Part shown: positions 45,922-57,692 of the stretch, piece by piece | Layout: every line of letters starts with the position of its first letter | Position numbering within the stretch: position 1 is the first letter of the stretch | Assembly: GCA_021234155.1 (NCBI GenBank) | Contig: JAJEKV010000480.1 | Location: 64,001 to 128,000, forward strand | DNA length: 64,000 nucleotides | Direction: 5' to 3' | From: Isoetes taiwanensis | Lineage: Eukaryota; Streptophyta; Lycopodiopsida; Isoetales; Isoetaceae | The notes under the pieces: generated by a model | The model's input: only the letters and a program-made list of their open reading frames with translations | The model's database searches: none | What the model was told of the DNA's origin: nothing | Made by a program: the position numbers and the translations under genes

Positions 45922-46721
45922 TATTAATCAATAGAATAATCTGTCTTACATGAGATCCCAAGGACAGCCATAAGTTTTATCTAAAAGCTCAACCAAATAG
46001 CAAGCAAGTCAAAGACAACACTGGATGTAGCAAATGGGGTAAAAGCATGTTAGGGTGTACCACTTTTGGAACCTGCAAAAGTACATACACTAGGTACTTC
46101 AGAACTGGGTACTTTCTCATTTTTCTTTTCATTAAAACTAATACAAAAATCCAAAATAAAAGTCAAGGACATGGTAATCTTCAAAGTTAGGATAAAGATA
46201 ATGCTATCGAAGATCAATATATATATAAAAAGTTCTAAAACATACCTTATATTGAGATATTATACAGGTACCCAGTACCCAGTCCTGGCTACCTTTTTAG
46301 GTACCTTTTTGGTCACTAAATAATACTTTTTAAGGGACACCCTAACATGCTTTTACCCAATGTGATGAAGCCGGTCTGAACTATTTAATCATAGGTCGGG
46401 CATCCACCTCAGTCAATCTTTTTGTAGTATTATCATCCTACATCTGGACTGAGCCAATCCAATATAGTATCTTAAAATCCACCTATTAATCAATAGAATA
46501 ATCTGTCTTACATGAGATCCCAAGGACAGCCATAAGTTTTATCTAAAAGCTCAACCAAATAGCAAGCAAGTCAAAGACAACACTGGATGTAGCAAATGTG
46601 ATGAAGCTGGTCTGAACTATTTAATCATAGGTCGGACATCCACCTCAGTCAATCTTTTTGTAGTATTATCATCCTACATCTGGACTGAGCCAATCCAATA
46701 TAGTATCTTAAAATCCACCTA
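45922..46721. repeat. Tandem duplication of a 236 bp unit, first copy interrupted
   Basis: The unit starts TATTAATCAATAGAATAATC and ends AAAATCCACCTA. Copy 1 (45922-46485) contains the 322 bp MITE; copy 2 (46484-46721) is uninterrupted. Outside the insert the copies differ at only a few positions (for example GCCGG against GCTGG), so the duplication is recent. Confidence 0.9.
46037..46358. mobile_element. MITE, 322 bp, with 4 bp target duplication and in-window empty site
   Basis: The ends GGGTAAAAGCATGTTAGGGTG are exact inverted repeats over more than 20 bases. AATG stands on both sides (46033-46036 and 46359-46362). The uninterrupted copy 2 reads GCAAATGTGATG at the same place with one AATG, giving direct proof of the insertion and of the 4 bp duplication. 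No coding capacity. Superfamily uncertain, since 4 bp duplications are uncommon in plants. Confidence 0.9.
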
Positions 46722-46823
46722 TCTCTTCATAGTTTTCCAATTTACATTTATCATTAGCAGCATCTACAAGTAAAAGGCTATTATCACACCCCCATCATTG
46801 TATATTTAAAATTTTTAATATTA

Positions 46824-48130
46824 CTAGAAACGTGTGCCCGGCGATGTCGGGCATTAGACGTGGACGTGTGGTGGCATTATGTGCATTAGTCGTTGTCGTA
46901 TTGCAAACGTGCGCAATGCACTTAATGCAATGTATGTTTAGGTGCAATTGACACATTGACGGGAAACAAAGTTTCACCTTTAAAGGGTACACATAACTCG
47001 AACAAATTAAATCATAAGCAAAAATAAATACAAATGCAAAATATTTTGGTGTAAATAGATGTCCGTCGGCTCAATGAATCCACATCATGAAGAACCTGTC
47101 CCAAAGAACTCTAGGAAGGTCCGTCGGCTCAATGTGAAGCTCATTTGCGAAGCTGATAGGTATAGAAGCTCCTCCCGGCGTGCCTATGGTGGCGAACATG
47201 AATGTGTAAACATGCTCTGATATCATGTCCCACACGCGCGACTCAGGTTTACCAACAACAATGTTATACTTGATTAGAAATTCGGGAAGCTCATAATCAC
47301 TAACTGCGTCATGTGGGATCGATGCCCAAGCCTTGAACCGTCTCCCATCGCAAACGCCAATGTGTGATGCCTCCTGACCTAAAGCAAGTTCCCCTACATG
47401 TGTACTTCGAGGGGAACTTTTTTTACTCTAACACAGCAACACGCCAGCGGGTGTTATCAACAACCGCAGAACTCCCTACAATAATAAGATATAATTCTAA
47501 AGTAAGAAGAAATGCATTGATAAACTCCTTAATTAAGATGATAAAATAACCTATTAAGAAGCATATAAGCAGTTGTTATTGTTAGAACTAACAAATCTTA
47601 CACTCACCATCCGTACGATGTATGTGAACTATTGCCCTTGGCTTAGGATTTCCAAGTTCCCGAGGTACGAATGGTGTGTAGGACTTCATGATCTGCACAA
47701 ATTCAAAGGTCAATAAATACCAAAGAAACATGAGAACCTTTTAAAAGAAAGACATATACATGCATTATATAGTTGTCAAAATGTTAGTCGAGGACATGAC
47801 ACTTACCTCCATCACAAAGCATCTGTGTAAACCACATTCCTCGTGAACCTTGAAATTGTATTGGCACCTTCTTGAGGCATGGACGGTGGGTCCTTGATAG
47901 CGACCCGAATTCCTTGTCGGTTTTGTACCCTTGAGAAAGCCACATATAATTGTCCATGCGTAAAGACAGGCTTTGGAAGATATAACCCCACCTTATGCAT
48001 TGTCTGGCCCTGGGACTTGTTTATCGTCATGGCAAAGGCCGGCCACAAAGGGAGTCGCACCCTCTCAAACTAAAAGGGCAGTCCTGAATCGGTAGGCACA
48101 ATTGGAATGCGAGATAGAAGACCTAGGCTT
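46824..48130 (-). mobile_element. Helitron remnant with 3' end and helicase C-terminus
   Basis: The minus-strand 3' end at 46824 has hairpin GCCCGACATCGCCGGGC (46836-46852), ACACGTTT, then CTAG (46824-46827) followed by T outside. This is nearly the same terminus as the fragment ending at 42867, so both belong to one family. The helicase C-terminus (about 48128-47812) reads LLSRIPIVPTDSGLPF, a TAG, then RLPLWPAFAMTINKSQGQTM and THGQLYVAFSRVQNRQG, the last motifs of PIF1/Helitron helicases. It is followed by a short tail and stop. The 5' remainder is lost or unrecognised. Confidence 0.78.
47071..47730 (-). pseudogene. Unrecognised exons carried between helicase and 3' end of the Helitron
   Basis: A small exon (about 47694-47608) with TTTGTGCAG acceptor encodes MKSYTPFVPRELGNPKPRAI and ends at GGATG/GTGAGT. 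A later exon begins near 47476 and, after an in-frame TAG, continues as GVCDGRRFKAWASIPHDAVS, VWDMISEHVYTFMF and LPRVLWDRFFMMWIH, stopping at 47071. The splice borders and sustained coding sequence suggest a captured or companion gene, as Helitrons often carry. No family was recognised. Confidence 0.45.
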
Positions 48131-48139
48131 TGTAGACAA

Positions 48140-49160
48140 GTGGATGTTCATAGCCTTTTGCAAGACCATCAATTTGTAAACTTCTTTCATATACATGCTT
48201 GCAGCGTTTAGCCTTCAATGGCCGAAGACTTACTTTTCACGTTACTGCTATGTAAATGCCAAGTAACTAAGCAGGCATGCCTATGTGCATTCTAAAAAGA
48301 TTGAGGTATTGCGTGTTTTTGAATATTTGGATGTGTAAGATGGTAGAGGTTTTCGCTTAAAGAATGCATGGTTTAAGGTTTAAAGTGCATCGCATTTGTG
48401 TTGCTGCTTTCAAAATTTTCTGTGCTAATTATCTTTTAAGAATTAGATAGTGAACACTAGAGGCTCTGCTACAACTGGAAAAGCACCACAGCTTCACATT
48501 ATTTCTGGAAGAATTGACTTGCTCTTGCGAGGGACTTACCAATCCGTTCTTTGCAGAATCTTCTAATCCGAACAATGCAGCATTGTTTTAGTTCTTTCCT
48601 CAATCTAAGCAATATGCTTTAGTGCAGCATTTTATTGGCCCTGTTATCCTGCCTTCCTTGCATCATGCTCACATATGGTTTCGTCATTTTTATGACCAGA
48701 TTTTATGCGGCTGAAGACTTCATTTTCTAGCAGCTGATTTTCTCTTGAAGGAGGCACATTAGCAAGCTATTTCAAATTATGCCAGCATAGAGGATTCCAA
48801 ATAAAGATTATCACTCTTTCTTATTGTCTTCTATGTGAGTATCTTCTGCATGGCATGTTAGATTTAAATCATTTAGACGCTTGAACTTTACATTTTTCAA
48901 CCATGGCACAACAAGAATATAGAAGTTCTAATCTTTACCTTTAAGAAATAAAGCTTACTTGAAATTCATGGTCAGCAAATAAGAAAAATACAGCAGATTG
49001 ATATTGGATATATGGATTGCATATTGGATATGTGGATCATTCTGAGACAAGTTTTATCGCATAGAATAATCATCTAGAAGGAACTTCAAAGGCACTGACG
49101 TATGCATGAAAATGCATTTTTGTATGTGACCGATGCATTCCCTAAGACTGTTTTTTTGTA
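48140..49160. other. Noncoding spacer between the two Helitron copies
   Basis: A/T-rich sequence with no recognised domain or element border. It may include the 5' part of one or both Helitrons or introns of the captured gene that follows. Confidence 0.35.
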
Positions 49161-49167
49161 TTTTCAG

Positions 49168-50311
49168 ATTCCTTTGCTCATTCTCGGCATCAAGCACTGC
49201 TCTACTGCAGCATCATATTTCTGATAGGTAAGATCATGTCTGGTATCAATATTTGTGCTAATTCCAGATTGAGCCTGGCTGCTGTTACATGATATTCGTA
49301 TGATGATCTGCATGATATTTTGTCCACCTTTATCTAAAATTTTAAAGAAGATGATTTCTGAAAATATTTCTGAAATTTTTGAAATTTCAGAAATAGAAAA
49401 TCTATTGATTTGCATGAGATTCATTGTAAACAGATAATTAAGTTGTGTTCGTTGTGTCCAAGGAAGGCATAGTGAGCTGGTGATTTGGCTGCTTCTGCAA
49501 GGTTAGTTGACATGCTTCTTTTATTTATTATTTCATGTTTGGAAAGGGTAGATGTCTAAGGGTTTAGAGTAGAATCTCATGTTGTGCTTTCTATATTGAG
49601 TCGAAGAGTTGTTTGTGTTTTGTCCCAGTTAAAGAGTCCAATAAACTTGCCTTTAAGTTGTCCTCTACTATACACGTGTCCATGCCAGTTCTTGCCTAAA
49701 CTTGCTCTAATTTATTTTTCTATTGTCATGTAGATGGTGCAAATTTTGGTGCCATGGTATGCTTTTGGCAGCCATGTTGCCGAATGTTTGATTCGGAAGG
49801 AGGTGCATGTTAGTCGCATCTCCTTCGTCGTCAAAGCCTTGGGGTCGTGGTATGAGTGGCAACCTTGGAGGCCATGTCCAAAGTGTGTACATGAGTTGAT
49901 AAGTGTTGACATCGAGAATCTTATTGTCAAGCTTGAGAAATTCTATAGCCAAAGCACTTTCGTGGAAGTGAGGGAGGTCAAGGAAGTCATTGATGAAAAA
50001 AGTTTATCTATTTATTATAGTCTCTTCATTTTTATTTTTTTTCTTTACTTGAACTTCAAGATTTTCTCTTTTTGGTACGTTGCTAGAACATGATTCTCAA
50101 AGTACATACCATTGTATTCGAGAAGGTAAAAACAAATATTTTCCCTTCTTTTGCGTCAAACTATTTTTTGGTATGGACCACAATGGTAACTAAACTTTAT
50201 AAACTTTTTTTGTGTGTTTTGTTTGTTTGCTTTGCTATTACATACTTTTTCTTTAGGGTGAGTGACATTCCATGTACTAGAGGAAGACCTTTTTGGATTC
50301 CACCTGTTTGA
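49168..50311 (+). pseudogene. Captured host-gene exons upstream of the Helitron Rep gene
   Basis: Candidate exons with proper borders lie in order: about 49168-49228 (TGTATTTTCAG before, /GTAAGA after; LCSFSASSTALLQHH); about 49448-49500 (CVQGRHSELVIWLLLQ, /GTTAGT); 49734 to about 50003 after TTGTCATGTAG (MVQILVPWYAFGSHVAE ... WRPCPKCVHELISVD); a short one ending CGAGAAG/GTAAAA; one ending CACAATG/GTAACT; and a last after TTTCTTTAG with SDIPCTRGRPFWIPPV and a stop at about 50309. The row of small exons fits gene capture by the Helitron that starts its Rep frame at 50753. I do not recognise the source gene. Confidence 0.4.
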
Positions 50312-50752
50312 TAGGTCATTTGTTAGGACGTTTATGACACTCTAGGAGAATGTTTAGTTTCATGGTGGCATGGGCACGTAGTATATTTGAGGTCTTTCCC
50401 TACGAGTAGAATTTATGTTCATCAATCTGTAAGATTCTTTTAGGGATTTATATTACTTTTGATGGAACGTTTATGACTCTCCTAGGTTTAAGTTTAGTTT
50501 CGTGCTGGCATGGGCACATAGTGTGTTCGAGGTCTTTCTTTACCAACAGGATTTATGTTCACCAGCCTCTAATTATTTTAGGGATTTAGATTACTTTTGT
50601 CTAGCCTAAATGTCGTCATGTAATATTATTATCGATTTATGTTGCTCTAGATACAAAGTCATATGGATGTAAATTTGCACGCTTAATTGACCCTTAGCTT
50701 CCTTTCCTATATGCCCCGTTGGGATCCATGATCTCATTTTCATCTTCAGGAT

Positions 50753-53700
50753 ATGGTGACATCAAAAACGATGAGTCCTAGAACTTATAAAGATGGCAAG
50801 GCATCTTCAGTTACACCCGAACAAGAGTCAAAGTCAGCTAGGAAGAGGCGTCTGGCCCGTAAGCGTAAATTAACATGGAGACCACGAGCACGTGCAATAG
50901 GGGGAGACATGGTTGTGCATGATGACACATGCGAGAGAGATGGAACTACCTATGGAAGTATTGTTAGAAACTTGCAACATGAGCTGAATGAGTGTATCAT
51001 GGATGTTGTGAGCTCATTGCCAAGTGAGGTTGTTGATGATGAATGTTCTGAGGCTCTACCAGCACGATCCACTATGCATGGAATTCCTTTGAATCTTGCT
51101 CAAACCCCAGATGCTGTACGGAAAAATCCATCTTATGAAACACCTAAGGAATTGGAGTCTAAGTTGGAGAAAAGCAATCGTCGAGCAAGAAGACGCATGG
51201 CCAAGGCTAGAGCATTGGCAAGAGAATTTGAGAATGTTAGTTTAACGCCTGCTAGCACAACAGTGGCATCATGTTTGACAGACCAGGGAGAGAATGTATT
51301 TGATGGAGGTAACAGTGCAACAATGCTGGGTGAATGTTCTGGACTTGGTAGTGCAGAACACCATTCCCATGCAAAGTGAGAATATTGTTGCAGAGGGTGA
51401 TGCAATGGGAGCGGTATCGCATTTAAATCCTGTTGCAAGTGTGCCAGGTGAAGAACCAAGTAGCATTGGTGCACGTGTTAGCATGAGAAGGATGAATCTA
51501 AGGCATGCAGAGGCATTCCACGATGATGATGATGATGCACCACAAGCTGAGGCATAAATAAGGAGAAGGGTTGGATTTTGGAAAATAGCTTGGAGTGCTG
51601 CAGCTCCGCAATATTGCGATGCCGGAAGGATGAGCAAAAAATGCAAGCATTGTGGGGCCTTGCTGTGGAAGGACGAACTTGGTACATTTTGTTGTTCAAA
51701 TGGGAAGGTTTCATTGCCACTTTTCCCGACTCCCCCTCCTGATCTCATAGATCTATACACACAAAGGGATGACATTGGAAAGGACTTTCGATCTGGTATT
51801 AGAAAGTATAACAATGCTCTTGCATTTGCCTCATTGGCTGTCAAACTTGATGCCTCTTTGGCAAACTCCATTGGAGGTGCGTACACTTTCAGAGTCAACG
51901 GCCGCATGTGTCACATGATGGGAACTTTGTTACCTGATAGCCAGGATGAACATTCGTGCTTTGCACAAATTTACATCATGGACGGTGATGAGTTGCAGCT
52001 AGATCATCGTACATCATTCAGTGGTGGTACGCGACGTGATATAATGGCATGCCTTCAACACATGATGGCAGATGTAAATCCTTTTGTTCATATATTTCTC
52101 TCAGCGGCTGAGGTGATGCGAGCAAATCCAGCTGTTGATATGCGTCTTCGAATACCAAGTGCAAACCTGTAGGTTTGCGTAGACGACAATATAGTGCTCC
52201 ATCTGCAAATGAGATAGCAATATTAATGCCACTTGACTGTGGCCCAGAAGACAATCTCAGAGACATTGTCGTACATTCAAAGGAAGGAGGAATAAGGCAT
52301 ATTGACGCACTGCATTCATCATATGATGCTCTACACTTTGCACTCATGTTCCCTTATGGAACTGATGGCTGGCATACGGGGATCCAACAAGTGAACAGAT
52401 CAAAGGGCGTAACCATCTTGCAATTCTATAAGTATCATCTACAGGTACGCAGTGGCACATTATCACCACTTCATATCGCAGGGAGGTTGTTCCATGAGTA
52501 CATCTGTGACATGTTTGCTAAGATGTGGCAGTCAAGATTGGGTGGGTACAACTAAATTAGGCTCAACTACGTAGTGAGTTGTATAATGGTATTGTGGATT
52601 CCACTGGGCACGATGGGACCTCCATTGGGCGTCGTGTCATTCTACCAGCAACATTTATTGGAAACACATGTTACATGACTCAGCTCTACCAAGATGCGAT
52701 GGCAATTGTTCGAGAGCTTGGCCGACCAAATTTATTCATCACTATGACTGCCAACCCAAAGTGGCCAGAAATACAAAGGGAACTCATAAATGGCCAGGAC
52801 CCATCTGACAGGCCTGATTTAGTAGCCCGTGTCTTCTATTTAAAGTTGAAGGAGCTATTAGAGATTGTGTCACACCATGGCATATTTGGTCGCATTTCTG
52901 CCAGGATTCATGTCATTGAGTTCCAGAAGAGGGGCCTTCCTCATGTGCATCTCCTTAACATATTGTACCAGGAGGGCAACCCATGACAGTCGAGGATATA
53001 GATAAAGTGATTTGTGCGGAGATTCCAGACTGCAGACTTAGATGAAGTGATTAACAATGCACATGACACCACCCTCATGGGTTGGTTTAAGGTGAATGAT
53101 GCAAATGAATACCCAGTGTCTCGAACTTTGTTGTACCATGACTTTCCCAAGAGCTTTACTTGGAGCAAGGCGACATACAAATGGACAATTCATCAACGTA
53201 TTCAGGTTATGCCCTCTATGGGTAGAATGTACTTTGTGACTCCCTCATAGGGCGAACGATTTTATTTGCAGATGTTACTAAGCAATGTACCAGGAGCTAC
53301 ATGTTTTGAAGATTTGAGAATTGTTGACGGTCATTTGTGTGAAACCTTCAAGAATGCATGCATCAAGCGAATGATTGTGAATGATAATTCAGAATGGCTA
53401 GAATGTCTACGAGAAGCATCATCATGGGGTATGCCACGTCAATTGCGACACTTATTTGCTTCAATTCTATTGGAATGCAACCCATTATATCCACTTGATA
53501 TTTGGAAAGAGTTGGAATATAGGATGGTTGAGGATTTCCTAGACCAAACTGCTTATGATGCTTATTCTGAGACGGGTCAACTGAGTCAGTATGCTATTGA
53601 CATGGCACTATTAGATGTGGAGGATCACATGCAATCTGTTGGAAGGAGCCTAGCGGAAATGGGCTTCAGCTTACCAGAAACTCTGCTAGACACAACCACA

Positions 53701-54839
53701 CTATTCCAAGAGGAAATGTTCTATGTGAGTATGGATAAAGTCCTATGTGTTTTCGAGAAGTTGAACATTGATCAACGGGCGGTTTATGATGCTGTTCTCA
53801 ACCATTTGATCGATAAGACTGGTGGTGGAATCTTCTTTGTTAATGACCCTGGGGGAACAGGAAAACCCTATCTATATAAAACTTTACTAGGATATGTACG
53901 TGCAAGGGGTTGGATTGCTCTGGCAGTTGCATCTTCTGGCATTGCGTCAGTGTTATTGCAAGGTGGTCGAACGGCTCATTCACATTTCGAAATACCCATA
54001 GGGGCACACGAATCGTCTACCTGCAACATTCCAAGGCAATCAGAATTGGCAAGACTCATTCGAGCATGTCGGTTGATTGTATGGGATGGGGCGCCAATGA
54101 TGCACAAGTGGATATTTGAGGCAGTCGATAGGACACTAAGAGATGTGATGGGCAATGAGCAGACCCCATTTGGTGGGATTCCACTGCTATTGGGAGGGGA
54201 TTTTCGACAAATACTACCAGTGGTTCCTAAAGGTTCACGTGCACAAATTGTAGAAGCTTCTTTAAAGCGTTCATATATCTGGGATAGTGTGAGAGAGTAC
54301 AAACTGACAATCAACATGCGTGTCATGAATGCATTGGGTTCGGATGCGCTTGAACAACAAGCATTTGCAGACTACTTATTAAGTATAGGAGATGGGCGAG
54401 ACCAATCTTTTCAGAGAAGGGGTTCGATATGGTGCATCTGCCACATGATATATGTCTTGGGTCGGATGATGTGGATGATTTAATTCAAGACATATTCCCT
54501 GATATCCAACAAAACTAGAAAGAGGTGATTTTCTGGACACATCGTGTTATACTATCACCTTTGAACCATTTTGTGGATGAGATCAATAGGAAGGTGGCAT
54601 CACTTATTCCTGGAGAGACAACAGATTACTTCAGTGCTGATCGAATCATAGACACAGATGGCCAACAAGCAGGTCTATACCCCATTGAGTTTCTTAATGC
54701 ACAAACTCCAAGTGGTGTACCGCCCCACGAGCTAAATTTGAAGGTGGGAATGATTGTCATGTTATTGAGGTCTACGTCATTCAAGAAGGGCCTGTGCAAT
54801 GGAACACGATTGATTATATGAAAGTTGGGAAGACGTGTC
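50753..54839 (+). pseudogene. Helitron Rep/helicase gene, multiply disrupted
   Basis: Parts in order: a basic N-terminal region (50753-51379); a C-x2-C finger CKHCGALLW (51630 on) leading to the Helitron-like N domain; HSSYDALHFALMFPYGTDGW (52175-52555); the Rep domain with FITMTANPKWPEIQ and the HUH motif PHVHLL (52579-52986); then the PIF1-like helicase (53266-54483, on to 54821). Between PHVHLL and MGWFKVNDANEYPVSRTLL the roughly 130-150 residues that hold the two catalytic tyrosines are missing. In the helicase the P-loop reads GGTGKPYL (Pro for Thr) and the Walker B region WDGAPM (Gly for Glu). Stops or frame slips separate the blocks. The copy is cut at 54839 by the gypsy element, after CNGTRLII. 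Confidence 0.85.
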
Positions 54840-57570
54840 TGTCGTGCAGACACGAAACCCAAGGTTCAAAGAACGATGTGTTGATGAAATGATAAGTAAC
54901 AAGGGGAAATGAAGAGTTAGGTTGAGCTAGTACGAGGAGGTTCTGACGATGAAGCAATGTTACGTATCTCTTGGACACGAAAATGGCGACTCAATGCACT
55001 ATGAAATGCAACAGGACGTCCCTGACAATTTTCCACACGTGCCCCTGCTTGTATTCTTTTTCTCTTGATATTTAAGATTGGTACAACATGTTTAGAATAT
55101 GCCATTTAGCCATGCAAATGTAAATTATATTCTTGGCAATAATTGTTAATCACGTTCTCCAGTTAGATGCACTACTGATGCTGGTGCCCCGCATAACACA
55201 ATACCCCCTGGGAACAACGTATGTGCATAAGTTCGTGCCCGTTTATTGTTGAGAATAAGAATTTTACGTTTTTCCTGATCGATCATTTTAAATGATTTTA
55301 TTAGCTTATCCTGGTCCATTACTCCAACAACACCACAACTAGGCTCATAACTTCCGTTACACCACTTAAGCCTAGCCGCACCGCTTTCTGTTTACTCCTT
55401 GCATCAATTATTATGTGAGTGCAAACTTGTAATTTTTATTATCCTCAATTTGTTTTAGCATTGTTAAAACACGGTCTAATGTTCTCCTTGCTATTTTATT
55501 TTATTTTTTTCTTTTTCTTTTATGTAATTGGGCAAATTTAATAGGGAAATCAAAAGGTTTAACTTATTAATAAGACTTATGAAATTGTTGGAAAAATTGT
55601 TAGGTTAACATTAGTTAGGTCTTCACGTTAAAAAATCGTTTAGGGCAAAAACCTGCTTCAAAGGGCAGCGACCAAGGCAAATCCGGCTTCTTCCTTTGCA
55701 ATCGATCCGACTCCTCTCCATCTCTGCTATAGCCTGGCCAAATCGGCCGATTTCCTCCTTCCTTTACTCGGTTTTGTTTCTATTTTCTTCTCAGGTTACC
55801 AATTGACGGTTTCTGCAGAATGAACAGCCAATTCTTTGGCTCTAATAATTAGTAGACTTGAATTAGGTTCAGATTTTCGGCTTCTTCAGGCCCTAACTAT
55901 GACATGATAAGGTTTCCAGAAGCAGGTAATGATTTCTGAAAAAAAAACACAGGCTGATTTAGCTTCGATTCTTGGGCAACAGGGTAATGGTTGAAGTTCT
56001 GGGTTGTTTGCAGGCTCTATCTTCCAAGCATGGGCAATTTTATGGCAAGGAACCAGCAAATCCGGCACTGGGCAAAATGCTTCTAAGTTCTTTCCTTATT
56101 TATGATTTACTACAGATAAGAATTGTAGGTTTAGCAACCAGCATATATGACTGATTTTACTCAATAAAATTTCGATTTATTTTCTTCGTGACATTAGAAA
56201 CAGAGCAGCACATTTAACATGATTTTCTTTCTCTTTTTATCTCTGATTTCTTACTCATTCCATTTAGATTCTTATTACAGCTTAAGATTCTTATTACAGC
56301 TTAAGACTCTTACAGATTCAAGACAGATACAAACTAAGATGCGCCAATATTCACAAAGGATTTCCTTCAGGGTAAATCCCTTTGAATACTGCCAATACAA
56401 TCAGACAGAATTTATTTGACTTAGATTTCATCACCACACACACAAAAGGGTTATTCATTCACACAAACTAGCATCATCATCATTATAAACTAGAAAAGAA
56501 AACATCATGCACAAGCAATGATGGACCAGATCAGTACCAGGACGCTCAGGCAAGCAGCAGAGAGCAGACTCGAATAGGCACAAAAAGGGTAGTTTTCTCA
56601 TTCACGTTAATTTCTCTTATACAATTCCAATAGAATCTGGACCATTAAACAATTGTAATCTTTGCCCTCCATGTGGAAAACTTCTTTAAGCTCTAAATTT
56701 TTGACACCTAAGCGATCCTTGATCTTCCATCTCTTCCAATCACATCATTTGTGCTTTCTTTTACAATTTTTGCACCATTTAAATAGTCTTAACCATGAAA
56801 TATAGGGATCTTCTACCATACCCAATGTCGGCTAGCCTCATAATAACAACATAATTGCGCATTTTCTCCCATTTGCAGACCAAGACACTATTAATTTCCA
56901 CAAATATGCTCCAAGCTGCTTCAAAACAAAAATTCGGCGCTACTTTCCACATTACATTATACTCCCCTATGAGTATTCAGCGTCCCGATGAATATAATAA
57001 TAGAAGCCTATTTTGAACTTGCTGGGATGGAGAAAATGGCCAGCAATATGGGAAATGGAAAAACAATGGTAAAGAAACAATGGTCATGGTTGGTAAGCCA
57101 ACTAAAAACAGATGAACATGAAATGATGGAAAAAAAGGATGCTCCTGCAGCGAAAAACAACGTTAGTAGAACATATGGCTGCTAATATGGTGAAGCTGAT
57201 TGCAGCACTTTATGGTTTGAATGATATGGATGAATGAAAGGCATATGGTTTGAATAATTACGAAGAAAAACCAGATGAACCTGCCATGGAAACAAAAAAT
57301 TAGTAAAAAACGTTGCTGCCGGATGGTAAAGCTTACATGGCAGACTTTAATGGATTGACATGGAGTGGATGAGTGTAATGTGAAATGAATTGAAAGAAAT
57401 GGAGACAAACAGGTGGACCTATCATGGAAACCATAAAAGTTAGTAACAAATTGCTGCCTTGATGCGGGGTTGATTTGGCAGTCTTTATGGATTGAATGAG
57501 GTGTAAGAATGAAAAATGAGATGAATTTGAGTAATACGTAGAGCAAGCAGATGAATAATGAGAAAAATCA
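54840..57570 (-). repeat. 3' LTR (left copy); inner end uncertain
   Basis: From TGTCGTGCAGACACG at 54840 the sequence matches 63460-64000 over 541 bases with two differences, both C/T. The match runs to the window end, so the LTR is at least 541 bp. The next 2.2 kb carries no gene and a minisatellite. The purine-rich tract before the pol stop (GGGGGGGATAATAG and A/G-rich runs on the minus strand, 57570-57667) suggests the LTR may reach about 57570, a length near 2.7 kb. A shorter LTR plus a long noncoding spacer is the alternative. Confidence 0.6.
57030..57545. repeat. Diverged minisatellite near the inner end of the left LTR
   Basis: Three or four units of about 115-130 bp share ATGGAAA...CAAA, GTTAGTA, TTGCTGC and GGCA...TTTATGG...TTGAATGA words. 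Copies lie at about 57050-57230, 57240-57370 and 57400-57510. Confidence 0.6.
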
Positions 57571-57692
57571 AATTCTTTATTTTATTTTTTTATTTTATTT
57601 TTTTATTTTTTCATTTATTTTTTCACTTTTTTATAAATTTTCCCTTATTATGCTATTATCCCCCCCTAAATGTATTCATCGCCCTCGATGAA

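Noticed and set aside
54831-54858. Inverted repeat CGTGTCTG ... CAGACACG as a regulatory hairpin
   Set aside because: One arm is target DNA plus the first LTR bases; the other LTR copy lacks the arm, so the pairing is a by-product of the insertion site.
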